From contig NZ_AP024851.1 in assembly GCF_024346675.1 (NCBI RefSeq), positions 558,001 to 622,000 of the forward strand: 64,000 nt of DNA, in the 5' to 3' direction. The notes below the pieces were generated by a model, which saw only the letters and a list, made by a program, of their open reading frames with translations, did no database searches and was not told the DNA's origin. Each line of letters opens with the position of its first letter. Positions within the stretch are counted from its first letter, which is position 1. Shown piece after piece: positions 7,701-16,151 of this stretch. The stretch is from Photobacterium sanguinicancri (lineage in GTDB: Bacteria; Pseudomonadota; Gammaproteobacteria; Enterobacterales; Vibrionaceae). A program made the translations under genes and the position numbers.

Positions 7701-8906
7701 CTACTCTGTTTTAGTCGGCTCAGGAGACCAGTCCTGGCTATCAAACCATTGGCCGATAGGTCGCCAAACTACGTCGATCATATTTTTGTACCATGGCGCT
7801 TTATTAACGGTTTCGGCCGTTATGATTGGTTGTTCAGTCAGTAATTCTTCATTAAGATACCATTCAACTTTACCCACCATCGTTCCTTTTTCTATTGGTG
7901 CTTCAAGGTCGTGGTTGTAATACACCTTATGTTCTAACTCTTTTCTTTGGCGGCGAGGTACTGTAATAACACCGCCTTCACCTAATTCTACTGTGACGTT
8001 TGAAGGACTACCGTACCAAACGCGAACGGGTGCGAGTTCTTTATTGTTGAACTTAGGTGTTAAATCTTGAAAGAAACGAAATCCCCACGTTAATAATTTT
8101 TTACTCTCAGATGTGCGTATCTGGGTGCTATCAGCCCCCATGACAACAGCAATTAATCGTTGATCGTTTTGTTCGGCAGATGACACCAAACTGTAACCCG
8201 CCTTAGAGGTATACCCTGTTTTCACACCGTCAACATTTAACGTAGAGTCCCATAAGAGGGCATTTCGGTTACCTTGTTTGATTTTACCAAAAGTGAAAGA
8301 CTTCTCTTTAAATAAGCCATAGGTGTCAGGTAAATCATGAATGAATGCGCGAGTCAGTAATGCAATGTCATAGGCTGTCGTAAATTGTTCATCAGCATCA
8401 AGACCATGTGGGTTGGTGAAGTAACTGTCGAACATTTCAAGCCTTTCAGCATGATTGTTCATCATTTCAATGAATGCTGATTGATGCCCTGCAACGTGTT
8501 CTGCCAGAGCAACAGTGGCATCGTTACCTGATGAGATAATAACGCCACGATTGAGATCATCAACGCTTACCTCATCACCAACGTTAAGGAACATTTTCGA
8601 TGATCCTGGGAATTTTTTCCCCCATGCATTTTCACTGATGATCACAATATCATCATTGGCTATATGGCCAGCTTGAAGCTCGTGTCCGACTACATATGAC
8701 GTCATTATTTTGGTTAAACTGGCGGGGGCGAGCGGTGCAGTTTCATTGTTGCTTGCAATAATCTGTCCTGAACCATAGCTCATTAACACCCATGCTTTAG
8801 CGCTTATCTCTGGGGGGGAGGGTAAAGGCTCTGCGTTGATCAAAGCGACATTCATGGATGTCGCAGCAATAAATGCATATTTTATAATGGTTCTGGTTGG
8901 TGTCAT
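7701..8906 (-). CDS. D-alanyl-D-alanine carboxypeptidase, DacA/PBP5-type
   Basis: A 401-residue low-molecular-weight penicillin-binding protein that trims the terminal D-Ala from peptidoglycan pentapeptides in the periplasm. After a signal peptide (cleavage near Ala25) the three serine-peptidase motifs are intact: Ser63-LTK66, Ser126-Gly-Asn128 and Lys229-Thr-Gly231. A PBP5 C-terminal beta domain follows, then an amphipathic helix near the end (NMIDVVWRPIGQWF) that would bind the outer face of the inner membrane. It closely resembles E. coli DacA. The usual dacA neighbours (rlpA, lipB) are absent, so it may be a paralogue and no symbol is given. Confidence 0.93.
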   Translation of the reverse strand: MTPTRTIIKYAFIAATSMNVALINAEPLPSPPEISAKAWVLMSYGSGQIIASNNETAPLAPASLTKIMTSYVVGHELQAGHIANDDIVIISENAWGKKFPGSSKMFLNVGDEVSVDDLNRGVIISSGNDATVALAEHVAGHQSAFIEMMNNHAERLEMFDSYFTNPHGLDADEQFTTAYDIALLTRAFIHDLPDTYGLFKEKSFTFGKIKQGNRNALLWDSTLNVDGVKTGYTSKAGYSLVSSAEQNDQRLIAVVMGADSTQIRTSESKKLLTWGFRFFQDLTPKFNNKELAPVRVWYGSPSNVTVELGEGGVITVPRRQRKELEHKVYYNHDLEAPIEKGTMVGKVEWYLNEELLTEQPIITAETVNKAPWYKNMIDVVWRPIGQWFDSQDWSPEPTKTE

Positions 8907-9010
8907 TGCTTATCCCGTCGTCACTGCTATCCCTACTTTGAGCTTAGTAAAATATTGAGATAGTTAGGATAAATTTATGATGTAAATGAACGTTAAGCAC
9001 AGGAAGTGAC

Positions 9011-9047
9011 TCGGCTAGCTTGCCTGTATTAGCCATCTGCTAGCCGA
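9011..9047. terminator. Long-loop hairpin after the ABC ATPase operon
   Basis: TCGGCTAGC (9011-9019) pairs over 9 bp with GCTAGCCGA (9039-9047) across a 19-base loop, just downstream of the operon's last stop codon. No T tract follows on either strand, so its role as a terminator is uncertain. Confidence 0.35.
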
Positions 9048-9055
9048 AATAACCG

Positions 9056-9550
9056 TTATAAAGAGGCGTGGTTACCTTGCTTATCGGAGGGTTCATAGGA
9101 AAGATTCAGGTTGTTTTGACCTTCCATGAAAGTCACATGAAGATTAATCAATTGTGTGCTTTCATCCAACCATTGTTGACTGTTCTGTTGCTGGCAAAAT
9201 TCCATCATGGCAATAATCATTCGATCTAACTTCTTAAGGCACCAACGCTTTAAGTCTGGTTCTAGTGCTTGATCGCAAATCATGCATTGCAGTTTGGCGT
9301 ACCCAAACTGCATATAGCTAAAGGCCTTTTCGATATTAGGTAAATCTTGATAGTAAAAACTTAATCGCTGACAGGCATCTAGCCAGTAAGCCAGTGCTTC
9401 GTTGTGAACTTCACAGCTAACATCAGTAAAAATGATATCGGGAGCGTGGTTAAGTGCATCGATTAATGTTTGGATATCACGTTGCTGAGGTGGAGGCGGT
9501 GTTTGGTACCATACCTTGATATTGTCTAGCCATATGTGGAGTTCTGTCAT
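9056..9550 (-). CDS. Unknown protein, third gene of the ABC ATPase operon
   Basis: A 164-residue soluble protein that I do not recognise. It is rich in aromatic residues and cysteines (for example QCMICDQ, RWCLKKLDRMI) and is predicted mainly helical, with no signal peptide or membrane segment. Its ATG overlaps the stop of the preceding ATPase gene by four bases (ATGA), so it is almost certainly co-translated and functionally tied to the transporter ATPases. An adaptor or regulatory role would be pure inference. Confidence 0.7.
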   Translation of the reverse strand: MTELHIWLDNIKVWYQTPPPPQQRDIQTLIDALNHAPDIIFTDVSCEVHNEALAYWLDACQRLSFYYQDLPNIEKAFSYMQFGYAKLQCMICDQALEPDLKRWCLKKLDRMIIAMMEFCQQQNSQQWLDESTQLINLHVTFMEGQNNLNLSYEPSDKQGNHASL

Positions 9551-10554
9551 GCAACTTGCTCCTTGTCTGCGGGGGCAGAAGTCGGTATTTGCTCAGCATT
9601 CCAATTGGCCACATAATGGTTATCAGCAACTTTTTGGAATCCCTCTACTGACTTCAAGCTTAGCTGACGAATTTTATCGGCACTCACTGAATAGTCTGAT
9701 TCAGATTCAAGTAATTGATGAAACGGTAAATCTGGATCTGGCACGGCAGAGATTAATAAGCGCGTGTAAGGGTGTTGAGGATTACGTAAAATACTTCGGG
9801 TATCTCCCCATTCTACAATACGGCCACGATACATGACGGCCGTTTCTTCGGCAACATAGTGAGCAGTAGCAAGATCATGAGTTATATATAAAAAGCCGAT
9901 CCCCATTTTATCTTTCATTTCTTTCATTAAGTTAAGCACACCTAAACGAATAGAAACATCAAGCATGGATGTTGGTTCATCAGCCAAGATAACTTCAGCA
10001 CCAACCGCAATAGCTCGCGCTAAGTTGATACGTTGACGTTGGCCACCGCTGAGTTGATGAGGATACTTTTCTAAATCTGAATACGGTAACTCCACTAAAT
10101 CGAGTAGTTCTTTTAATCGTTGATCCACTTCACTTTGGTTTGACACTTGGTTGTGGATCATCAGTGGGCGAGTCAGGTGGTGTTTGATGGTATGTGTTGG
10201 GTTTAATGATCCAAATGGGTCTTGGAATATCATTTGAACTTTACCACGATAATCTAAAATATCTTTTCGTGAGTGTAAGGATTTAATATTTTTCCCCTTG
10301 AAAAGAATTTCACCATCAGTGACATCATGCACTTTGGTAATAAGACGAGCACAGGTGCTTTTACCGCACCCAGATTCACCGACAAGGGCTAACGTTCGGC
10401 CCTTGTATAAATTAAAGCTAATATTATCAAGTGCACGAAAGATATCTGAGCTGCCAAAGCCCCCCCCAGCAATAAACTCTTTAGTGATATTTTTGACTTC
10501 AATTATTGGCTGTTCGTTGTGATTTGATGTGTTATTCGCTGTTACCTGACTCAT
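9547..10554 (-). CDS. ABC transporter ATPase, OppF/DppF-type
   Basis: A 335-residue nucleotide-binding subunit of the peptide/nickel importer family. It shows Walker A GESGCGKST near residue 62, the Q-loop in QMIFQDPFGSLNP, signature LSGGQRQR, Walker B VILADEPT, and the oligopeptide C-terminal extension with NPQHPYTRLL that in some family members binds an iron-sulfur cluster. Its ATG overlaps the upstream ATPase stop by four bases. Together the two ATPases would energise an Opp-like heterodimeric transporter, but no permease or solute-binding gene is in this operon. It resembles ATPases of Vibrio chitin-oligosaccharide and dipeptide importers; the substrate is not known. Confidence 0.9.
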   Translation of the reverse strand: MSQVTANNTSNHNEQPIIEVKNITKEFIAGGGFGSSDIFRALDNISFNLYKGRTLALVGESGCGKSTCARLITKVHDVTDGEILFKGKNIKSLHSRKDILDYRGKVQMIFQDPFGSLNPTHTIKHHLTRPLMIHNQVSNQSEVDQRLKELLDLVELPYSDLEKYPHQLSGGQRQRINLARAIAVGAEVILADEPTSMLDVSIRLGVLNLMKEMKDKMGIGFLYITHDLATAHYVAEETAVMYRGRIVEWGDTRSILRNPQHPYTRLLISAVPDPDLPFHQLLESESDYSVSADKIRQLSLKSVEGFQKVADNHYVANWNAEQIPTSAPADKEQVA

Positions 10555-11396
10555 GCACTTGCCTCCTGAGATACGTTAATAGGGTTAGCGGATTCTTCAT
10601 GAATGTTAGGGAAAGAGGCCCAAAGCTTTTGAGTATATGGATGCTGTGGATTATTGCGGATTTCTTTTGAAGTGTTCACTTCCACAATTTCACCATGGCG
10701 CATAACGGCAATACGATTACAAAGTTGGCTCATGAGCGCGAGGTCGTGGGTGATGAAGAGTACCGAGAAATCAAACTCATTTCTGAGTTGGTATATCTGT
10801 TGCAAAATTTCACGCTGGACAACGACATCGAGCGCCGTTGTTGGTTCGTCCATGATGATTAATTTAGGGTTTAAGCATAAGGCGATAGCGATAACTAAAC
10901 GTTGACGCATACCACCACTAAATTGGTGGGGATATTCAGACAAACGTTCTCGCGGGATATTGACAAGATCGAGTAACTTTTGTGCGCGCTCTTTTGCTTG
11001 AGCATTGGTATAACCGAGGTGGTGACGCATAACATCGGCAAATTGTTCTTGAACGGGGATCACGGGGTTTAACGAGTTCATGGCACTTTGGAAAACCATT
11101 GCTATTTCTTTCCAGCGAACAACCCCCATTTCGGCTTCTGTGAGTGAAAGCAGGTCTCGCCCTTGGAAACTAACAGAACCGTTAGTTATTAATGCTGGTG
11201 GCTTATGTAAGCGATTAATAGCGAAAGCGATGGTGCTTTTTCCACAGCCAGATTCACCCGCTAAGCCGAATATTTCACTTTTCCCGACATCAAAGCTCAC
11301 TTTTTTAACGGCTTGAAAATCGCCATTGTCAGTGACATAAGTCACTTCTAGATCTCGTACTTTAACAAGTGGGTTAGGGTGGAAAGCTTGTTCCAT
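10551..11396 (-). CDS. ABC transporter ATPase, OppD/DppD-type
   Basis: A ~281-residue nucleotide-binding subunit of the peptide importer family with Walker A GESGCGKST, Q-loop VFQSAMNSLNP, signature FSGGMRQR, Walker B LIIMDEPT and the C-terminal NPQHPYTQKL segment. The ATG at 11396 is chosen because a strong AGGAG ribosome site lies six bases upstream; the longer open frame to 11501 has no conserved sequence and runs through a predicted Fur box. It is the first gene of a three-gene operon linked by ATGA overlaps. Iron-responsive control is likely from the operator upstream. Partner permeases must be encoded elsewhere. Confidence 0.9.
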   Translation of the reverse strand: MEQAFHPNPLVKVRDLEVTYVTDNGDFQAVKKVSFDVGKSEIFGLAGESGCGKSTIAFAINRLHKPPALITNGSVSFQGRDLLSLTEAEMGVVRWKEIAMVFQSAMNSLNPVIPVQEQFADVMRHHLGYTNAQAKERAQKLLDLVNIPRERLSEYPHQFSGGMRQRLVIAIALCLNPKLIIMDEPTTALDVVVQREILQQIYQLRNEFDFSVLFITHDLALMSQLCNRIAVMRHGEIVEVNTSKEIRNNPQHPYTQKLWASFPNIHEESANPINVSQEASA

Positions 11397-11437
11397 GTCT
11401 TTCTCCTGATAATTCTCAATACAAAATAACATTGACT

Positions 11438-11456
11438 GAAAACTATTCTCATTATC
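11438..11456 (-). promoter_or_regulatory. Fur box upstream of the two-ATPase operon
   Basis: On the minus strand GATAATGAGAATAGTTTTC matches the 19-base classical Fur box GATAATGATAATCATTATC at 15 positions. It ends about 40 bases before the ATPase start codon, where it can cover a promoter. A second partial match (TTGAGAATTATC) lies nearer the ribosome site at 11407-11420. Repression by Fur in iron-replete cells is inferred. Confidence 0.6.
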
Positions 11457-11694
11457 AGTTAATGTAAAGCATGATTTTGTAATCAGTGATTCAGCTAGCA
11501 AAGTTTTTTTGGCTGTTACATTACAAATTTGTTGTGTGAATGTTACTAACTTTCCTGCGTTACGATATTGTTCACAGTAGTTTTTTGTTTAGTCATCTAT
11601 AGTTTGAACACTCTGATTAGAATCATCTTTTTGTTTTTAAATAACGGATAACAAGGTTGTTATCTTAAGAAATGCTTAGGGAGCTATACGTATT

Positions 11695-13122
11695 ATGAAT
11701 ATTCGGCAACTTTCACTTGCTGTGGGGCTTTTATTATTTGCCCCTCTGACCTTGGCAAGTGGAACCGTAATTGACCTCACGCACTCCAACATTGGTTATG
11801 CATCGTTAGTGATTTTTGCCATAGCTTATTGCTTAGTAATGGGGGAAGAGTACCTACAACTGAGGAAGTCAAAGCCGGTACTTTTGGCTGCTGGTCTTAT
11901 CTGGATGATGATCGGCTATGTGTTTCAGCAGAACGGTCAAACTGACATTGCTAAACAAGCGTTGGAGCATAACTTACTCGAATATGCAGAATTACTTCTG
12001 TTTCTACTCGTGGCGATGACATATATCAGTGCAATGGAAGAGCGTCGTTTGTTTGATGCGCTACAGGCATGGATGGTCAGTAAAGGCTTTAACTATCGCA
12101 CTTTGTTTTGGTTAACAGGCATACTCTCTTTTTTCATCTCACCTATTGCTGATAACCTAACAACAGCACTTTTAATGTGTGCTGTTGTAATGAAAGTTGG
12201 TGGTAGTAACACTAAATTCATTAACATTGCCTGCGTTAATATTGTGGTTGCTGCCAATGCTGGTGGGGCATTCAGTCCATTCGGTGATATTACAACCTTA
12301 ATGGTATGGCAGGCGGGACATGCATCGTTTAATGAATTCCTCTTGTTATTCATACCTTCCGTTGCTAATTACCTTATTCCCGCTGTTATTATGTCGTTTT
12401 TTGTACCTAAAACGCAGCCAGATACGATTTGTGAACATGTAGAGCTTAAACGTGGGGCAATGCGCATTGTGTTCCTCTTCTTGCTAACTATTGCAACAGC
12501 GGTTGCTTTCCACGGTTTCTTCCATTTTCCTCCTGTAATGGGAATGATGATGGGATTGGCTTATCTGCAGTTTTTTGGTTATTTTTTACGAAAAACACTG
12601 CCAGGCTCGTTGGCAAAGAAAAGGGCTATTGCAGAAGCGAACCATGATGAAGAGGCACTAAGGCGTATTGGTTCTGTGGTTCCATTTGATGTTTTTCGTC
12701 GTGTTTCTCATGCCGAGTGGGACACGTTGTTATTCTTCTACGGCGTCGTTATGTGTGTTGGTGGTTTAAGCTTAATTGGTTACTTGGGCGTGGTATCAGA
12801 GGTGCTATATACCCAATGGGACCCGATAGTGGCTAACAGCTTAGTCGGCGTACTATCAGCTATAGTGGATAATATTCCAGTTATGTTTGCAGTCTTAACG
12901 ATGAACCCAGAAATGACCTTGGGAAACTGGTTGCTAGTCACATTAACTGCGGGTGTAGGCGGCAGTTTATTGTCGGTTGGCTCTGCTGCTGGGGTGGCAT
13001 TAATGGGGGCTGCGCACGGTAAATATACATTCTTTGGGCATTTGAAGTGGATGCCTGTCATCTCTCTTGGTTATATTGCAAGTATATTTATGCATTTATT
13101 ATTAAATTCTAATGCGTTTTAA
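11695..13122 (+). CDS. nhaD: Na+/H+ antiporter NhaD
   Basis: A 475-residue inner-membrane antiporter that extrudes sodium (and lithium) in exchange for protons, typical of marine and alkaliphilic gammaproteobacteria. The length and sequence match V. cholerae NhaD. There is a hydrophobic N-terminal segment that may be a cleaved signal, then about twelve membrane spans. Conserved intramembrane polar patches include ISPIADNLTTALL, ANAGGAFSPFGDITTLMVW and VGVLSAIVDNIPVMFA. The ATG has an AGGGAG site upstream. It is divergent from the ABC ATPase operon and followed by its own terminator, so it is probably monocistronic. Confidence 0.95.
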   Translation: MNIRQLSLAVGLLLFAPLTLASGTVIDLTHSNIGYASLVIFAIAYCLVMGEEYLQLRKSKPVLLAAGLIWMMIGYVFQQNGQTDIAKQALEHNLLEYAELLLFLLVAMTYISAMEERRLFDALQAWMVSKGFNYRTLFWLTGILSFFISPIADNLTTALLMCAVVMKVGGSNTKFINIACVNIVVAANAGGAFSPFGDITTLMVWQAGHASFNEFLLLFIPSVANYLIPAVIMSFFVPKTQPDTICEHVELKRGAMRIVFLFLLTIATAVAFHGFFHFPPVMGMMMGLAYLQFFGYFLRKTLPGSLAKKRAIAEANHDEEALRRIGSVVPFDVFRRVSHAEWDTLLFFYGVVMCVGGLSLIGYLGVVSEVLYTQWDPIVANSLVGVLSAIVDNIPVMFAVLTMNPEMTLGNWLLVTLTAGVGGSLLSVGSAAGVALMGAAHGKYTFFGHLKWMPVISLGYIASIFMHLLLNSNAF

Positions 13123-13131
13123 TTAATTAGA

Positions 13132-13170
13132 AATAAGCACCTAAATTGTAAATTTGGGTGCTTATTATTT
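13132..13170 (+). terminator. Intrinsic terminator of nhaD
   Basis: AATAAGCACCTAAATT (13132-13147) pairs with AATTTGGGTGCTTATT (13151-13166) over 16 positions with one G-T pair and a three-base loop, followed by ATTT. It starts ten bases after the nhaD stop. Confidence 0.7.
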
Positions 13171-13503
13171 CATCAAATAAGCCAGGTGCGCTTTTATTCA
13201 ACTATTATTCCTTTTTCGTATTTAGTCTGAGTGTGACACTTATATTACTGATTATATTTTAACCGCCAAATGTAAGTTGACGTATAAGTGTGGTTTTAAA
13301 GACTGAAATACCCACCACGTTAAACCTCTTTTAAGTTAGTGACTTATGTCTATATTTACGTTTAAGGTATATATATTGGCTAAAATGACATCGTTATGTC
13401 TGGCTACTGAGTCTTGAACATTGTTACAATAACCAAATAAGAAAACTATTATAAACGCTGCAAATAATTAATAAGAAAAAGCAGTCATGAACAAGAAGCC
13501 ACT
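13171..13503. other. Non-coding region before the TonB receptor operon
   Basis: About 330 AT-rich bases with no open frame of note and no recognisable Fur box, although the next gene is a TonB-dependent receptor. A six-codon frame (ATG at 13487, stop at 13505-13507) overlaps the receptor's GTG start and is probably chance. Confidence 0.5.
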
Positions 13504-15609
13504 GTGAAAAATATTTCAAATATAACCCAAGCTATCATCGTTAAAAAATTAGTTCATTTTCTACTACTACCAACAAGTTACATTATTTCAATTTCTTCAG
13601 TTAATGCATCGCAGGAGCTTGAAGCATTGATGGATATGTCTTTGGCAGACTTGTCTCGTGCATCAGTAACATTAACGTCAGTAGCAAAAAAAGAACAATC
13701 GCTCAATAAAGTACCAGCTGCAGTTCATGTTATTACGGCAGAGCAAATTCGGCGCTCTGGTGCGAGAACGATCCCTGAAGCCTTATCGTTAGTTCCCGGT
13801 GTCCATGTTGCACGTCTTTCAGATAATAATTGGGCCGTTGCTATTCGTGGTGCCAATGAGATCCTCTTTAATAAATTATTAGTGTCTATCGACGGGCGAA
13901 GTATTTTTAACCCAATTACATCTGGTGTGATTTGGGAAAATATTCAGATGATGATGGCGGATATCGATCGTATTGAGGTTTTACTGGGCCCTGCTGGCAC
14001 AATGTGGGGAGGTAATGCCGTCAATGGTGTCGTTAATATTATCAGCAAGAGTGCCGATGAGACCCAAGGGTTATATGCAGAGGGAACTATTGGTGATAAA
14101 GGTCATGAAGAAGTAAATGTTCGTTTAGGCAGTACAATAAATAATCAAACCGACGCGCGCCTTTCGGTTAGTGGTGTTCGCTCTGGTTATGCTGTGGGTG
14201 AAGAAGGCACTTTTCGTAATTATAATGTAAACATGCGAGTTGACCATTCTACGTATGGTAGTGAACTCACAGTGCAGCTTGGCGGTTATAATACGGATAT
14301 ACATACTGAGACTGAGACGGTTCATTTTGTGAGTATTGATTTACCACCCAATGAATATGATGAGTATAGCCGCGGTATTTCCGGTATGTTGAATTATGAT
14401 ACTGAAATAAAAACAGGCGTATTAACAGTTAATGTGTGGGCTGATAGCCATACGATAAATTACGAGTATTTCAAAGGGAGCTACCGTAACTGGGATGCTG
14501 ATGTGTACTATCGTCTGCCCGTTTTAGATGCCAGTGAGTTGACCATGGGTGGTGGCGGACGCACCACACAAACAGAAGTCCTCCCTATATTAGGATTACA
14601 GCCTTCTGATTATAGAAAGGGGACAAGAACGCAGCTGTATAAAGACCAAGCATCAAAATACGATAGCTATAATGTCTATTCTCAACTAGAAACGGCTGTT
14701 ACCGATCAACTAACGACTTATTTTGGCGTTAAAGTTGAGTACTTTGGTTTAGTCGATCGTTATGAAGTACTTCCTCAAGCGCGTCTGTCTTACGACTATT
14801 CACCCCGTCATCAATTTTGGACCGGCCTAGGCCGCGCTGTCGTGACACCTTCTATTATAGACACGGCATCCACAATGGTTGATTTCTCGGTTGAGCAAAT
14901 CACTCAAAATTCTTACCAAGAAATATCGTCGATTGTACGTGGCAATGAAAATTTAAAAACAGAAGCGGTAACGACGTTAGATATTGGGCATCGATACTTT
15001 TTATCGAATGCATTTAGCACTAGTACTACATTGTTTTTTAGTCAATATAAAAATATCCGAGGTGTAGGTCTCGATACGTCAATGCCAACAGGGGAGCCCC
15101 AAGTAGAGCTAGCTCCTTGGGAGTCTGAGCCATTAACTATGTACCAGTACATTGATGATATAGAAGCCAAAACGTGGGGGACTGAATTTGCTGTTTTTTG
15201 GCAACCTACGTTTAACTTTAAAGTGAATGTGAATTATGCCTACCATCAAGTATTGACGGCATGTAATAACAGCGATGTTTGTATCGATCCATCGATGTCT
15301 GAACTGATGGAGCCACAGCCTAATCATATTGCAAGTGCGCAAACCATGTGGGATGTGACTGATAGTTTGCAATTCGACATGATGTATAAATATATTCAGG
15401 GTAAAAATACCAACAATGCAAACATGGGTTGGGATACGATCTCAACACTAGATGCACGTTTAGCGTGGCAGAAAAAGCAGGATTGGCCAAGGCTCGAGCT
15501 AATGGTTGATGGTATTTTGAATAACCAACCATACTATGAGTCTAATCGTAACACCGCATATAAGATTGAGCGTCAAGTTTATCTAAAAGCTGTTTGGATG
15601 ATGCAGTAA
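13504..15609 (+). CDS. TonB-dependent outer-membrane receptor, linked to YfiR/cyclase genes
   Basis: A ~701-residue outer-membrane receptor. A GTG start is used in this frame, with a weak AAGAAG ribosome site. The signal peptide probably ends after SSVNA. The plug domain spans ~50-175 (VPAAVHVITAEQIRRSGARTIPEAL, then IDRIEVLLGP and GNAVNGVVNIISK), and a 22-strand barrel follows, ending in an aromatic-rich strand (VYLKAVWMMQ). The N-terminal LADLSRASVTLTSVAKK stretch is typical of receptors co-encoded with signalling proteins. The ligand is not evident. The stop overlaps the next start by one base (TAATG), so the receptor is translated with a YfiR-like protein and a cyclase. Confidence 0.9.
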   Translation: MKNISNITQAIIVKKLVHFLLLPTSYIISISSVNASQELEALMDMSLADLSRASVTLTSVAKKEQSLNKVPAAVHVITAEQIRRSGARTIPEALSLVPGVHVARLSDNNWAVAIRGANEILFNKLLVSIDGRSIFNPITSGVIWENIQMMMADIDRIEVLLGPAGTMWGGNAVNGVVNIISKSADETQGLYAEGTIGDKGHEEVNVRLGSTINNQTDARLSVSGVRSGYAVGEEGTFRNYNVNMRVDHSTYGSELTVQLGGYNTDIHTETETVHFVSIDLPPNEYDEYSRGISGMLNYDTEIKTGVLTVNVWADSHTINYEYFKGSYRNWDADVYYRLPVLDASELTMGGGGRTTQTEVLPILGLQPSDYRKGTRTQLYKDQASKYDSYNVYSQLETAVTDQLTTYFGVKVEYFGLVDRYEVLPQARLSYDYSPRHQFWTGLGRAVVTPSIIDTASTMVDFSVEQITQNSYQEISSIVRGNENLKTEAVTTLDIGHRYFLSNAFSTSTTLFFSQYKNIRGVGLDTSMPTGEPQVELAPWESEPLTMYQYIDDIEAKTWGTEFAVFWQPTFNFKVNVNYAYHQVLTACNNSDVCIDPSMSELMEPQPNHIASAQTMWDVTDSLQFDMMYKYIQGKNTNNANMGWDTISTLDARLAWQKKQDWPRLELMVDGILNNQPYYESNRNTAYKIERQVYLKAVWMMQ

Positions 15610-16151
15610 TGAAGCGAGTGCTGTTTAGTGTTTTTACCTTGTTAATGTGTATGACTGCGAATGCTGGCATCACATTTTCGGCAGATAAGGTAAAAGCGGT
15701 CTACTTGGTTCGCTTTGCCAACTTTATTCATTGGCCCCAAGAAGAGAGCTTCTCGCAGATAAATTACTGTGTAATGGGTGAGAGTAAAGTAACGTATACG
15801 TTGAAGGCGCTTCTCGTCGAGCATCAAGTTAGGAATATTTCTGTTGTTTATCGCCAAATCGAAAATGTACAAAGTTTAAGCCAATGTCAGTTGGTATATT
15901 TTACACCGGAAGCATACAGTCACCTCAATAATGATAGAGGCAGTACGATATCACTTGATAGAGTGGGACTTGTGACGGTCAGCGATCAGTACGCATTTGC
16001 AAAGACGGAAGGAATGGTTGAGTTTCGTGAGAAATCAGGGCGAATAGTCCCAGTGATCAACATTGATAATGCGGCAAAAAATAGAATCACCATTCGCTCT
16101 CAGTTATTACGTATTTCGAAGCTCATCTCAGAACCTCAGGGAGATGAATAA
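15609..16151 (+). CDS. YfiR/HmsC-family periplasmic protein (DUF4154)
   Basis: A ~180-residue exported protein. The signal peptide MKRVLFSVFTLLMCMTANA is followed by KVKAVYLVRFANFIHWP, the N-terminal signature of the YfiR family, and two conserved cysteines (INYCVMGE and LSQCQLVYF) with a later VPVINIDNA motif. In Pseudomonas YfiR binds the periplasmic part of the cyclase YfiN and holds it inactive. The ATG at 15609 overlaps the receptor stop (TAATG) and is preferred to one five codons upstream. Its own stop overlaps the cyclase start in the same way. Control of the downstream cyclase is inferred by analogy with YfiBNR. Confidence 0.87.
   Translation: MKRVLFSVFTLLMCMTANAGITFSADKVKAVYLVRFANFIHWPQEESFSQINYCVMGESKVTYTLKALLVEHQVRNISVVYRQIENVQSLSQCQLVYFTPEAYSHLNNDRGSTISLDRVGLVTVSDQYAFAKTEGMVEFREKSGRIVPVINIDNAAKNRITIRSQLLRISKLISEPQGDE

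Noticed and set aside
11397..11501. N-terminal extension of the OppD-like ATPase
   Set aside because: The extension covers the Fur box and ribosome site, and the AGGAG site clearly marks 11396 as the start.
13487..13507. Six-codon leader peptide overlapping the TonB receptor start
   Set aside because: Too short and without regulatory codons or attenuator hairpin; likely chance.
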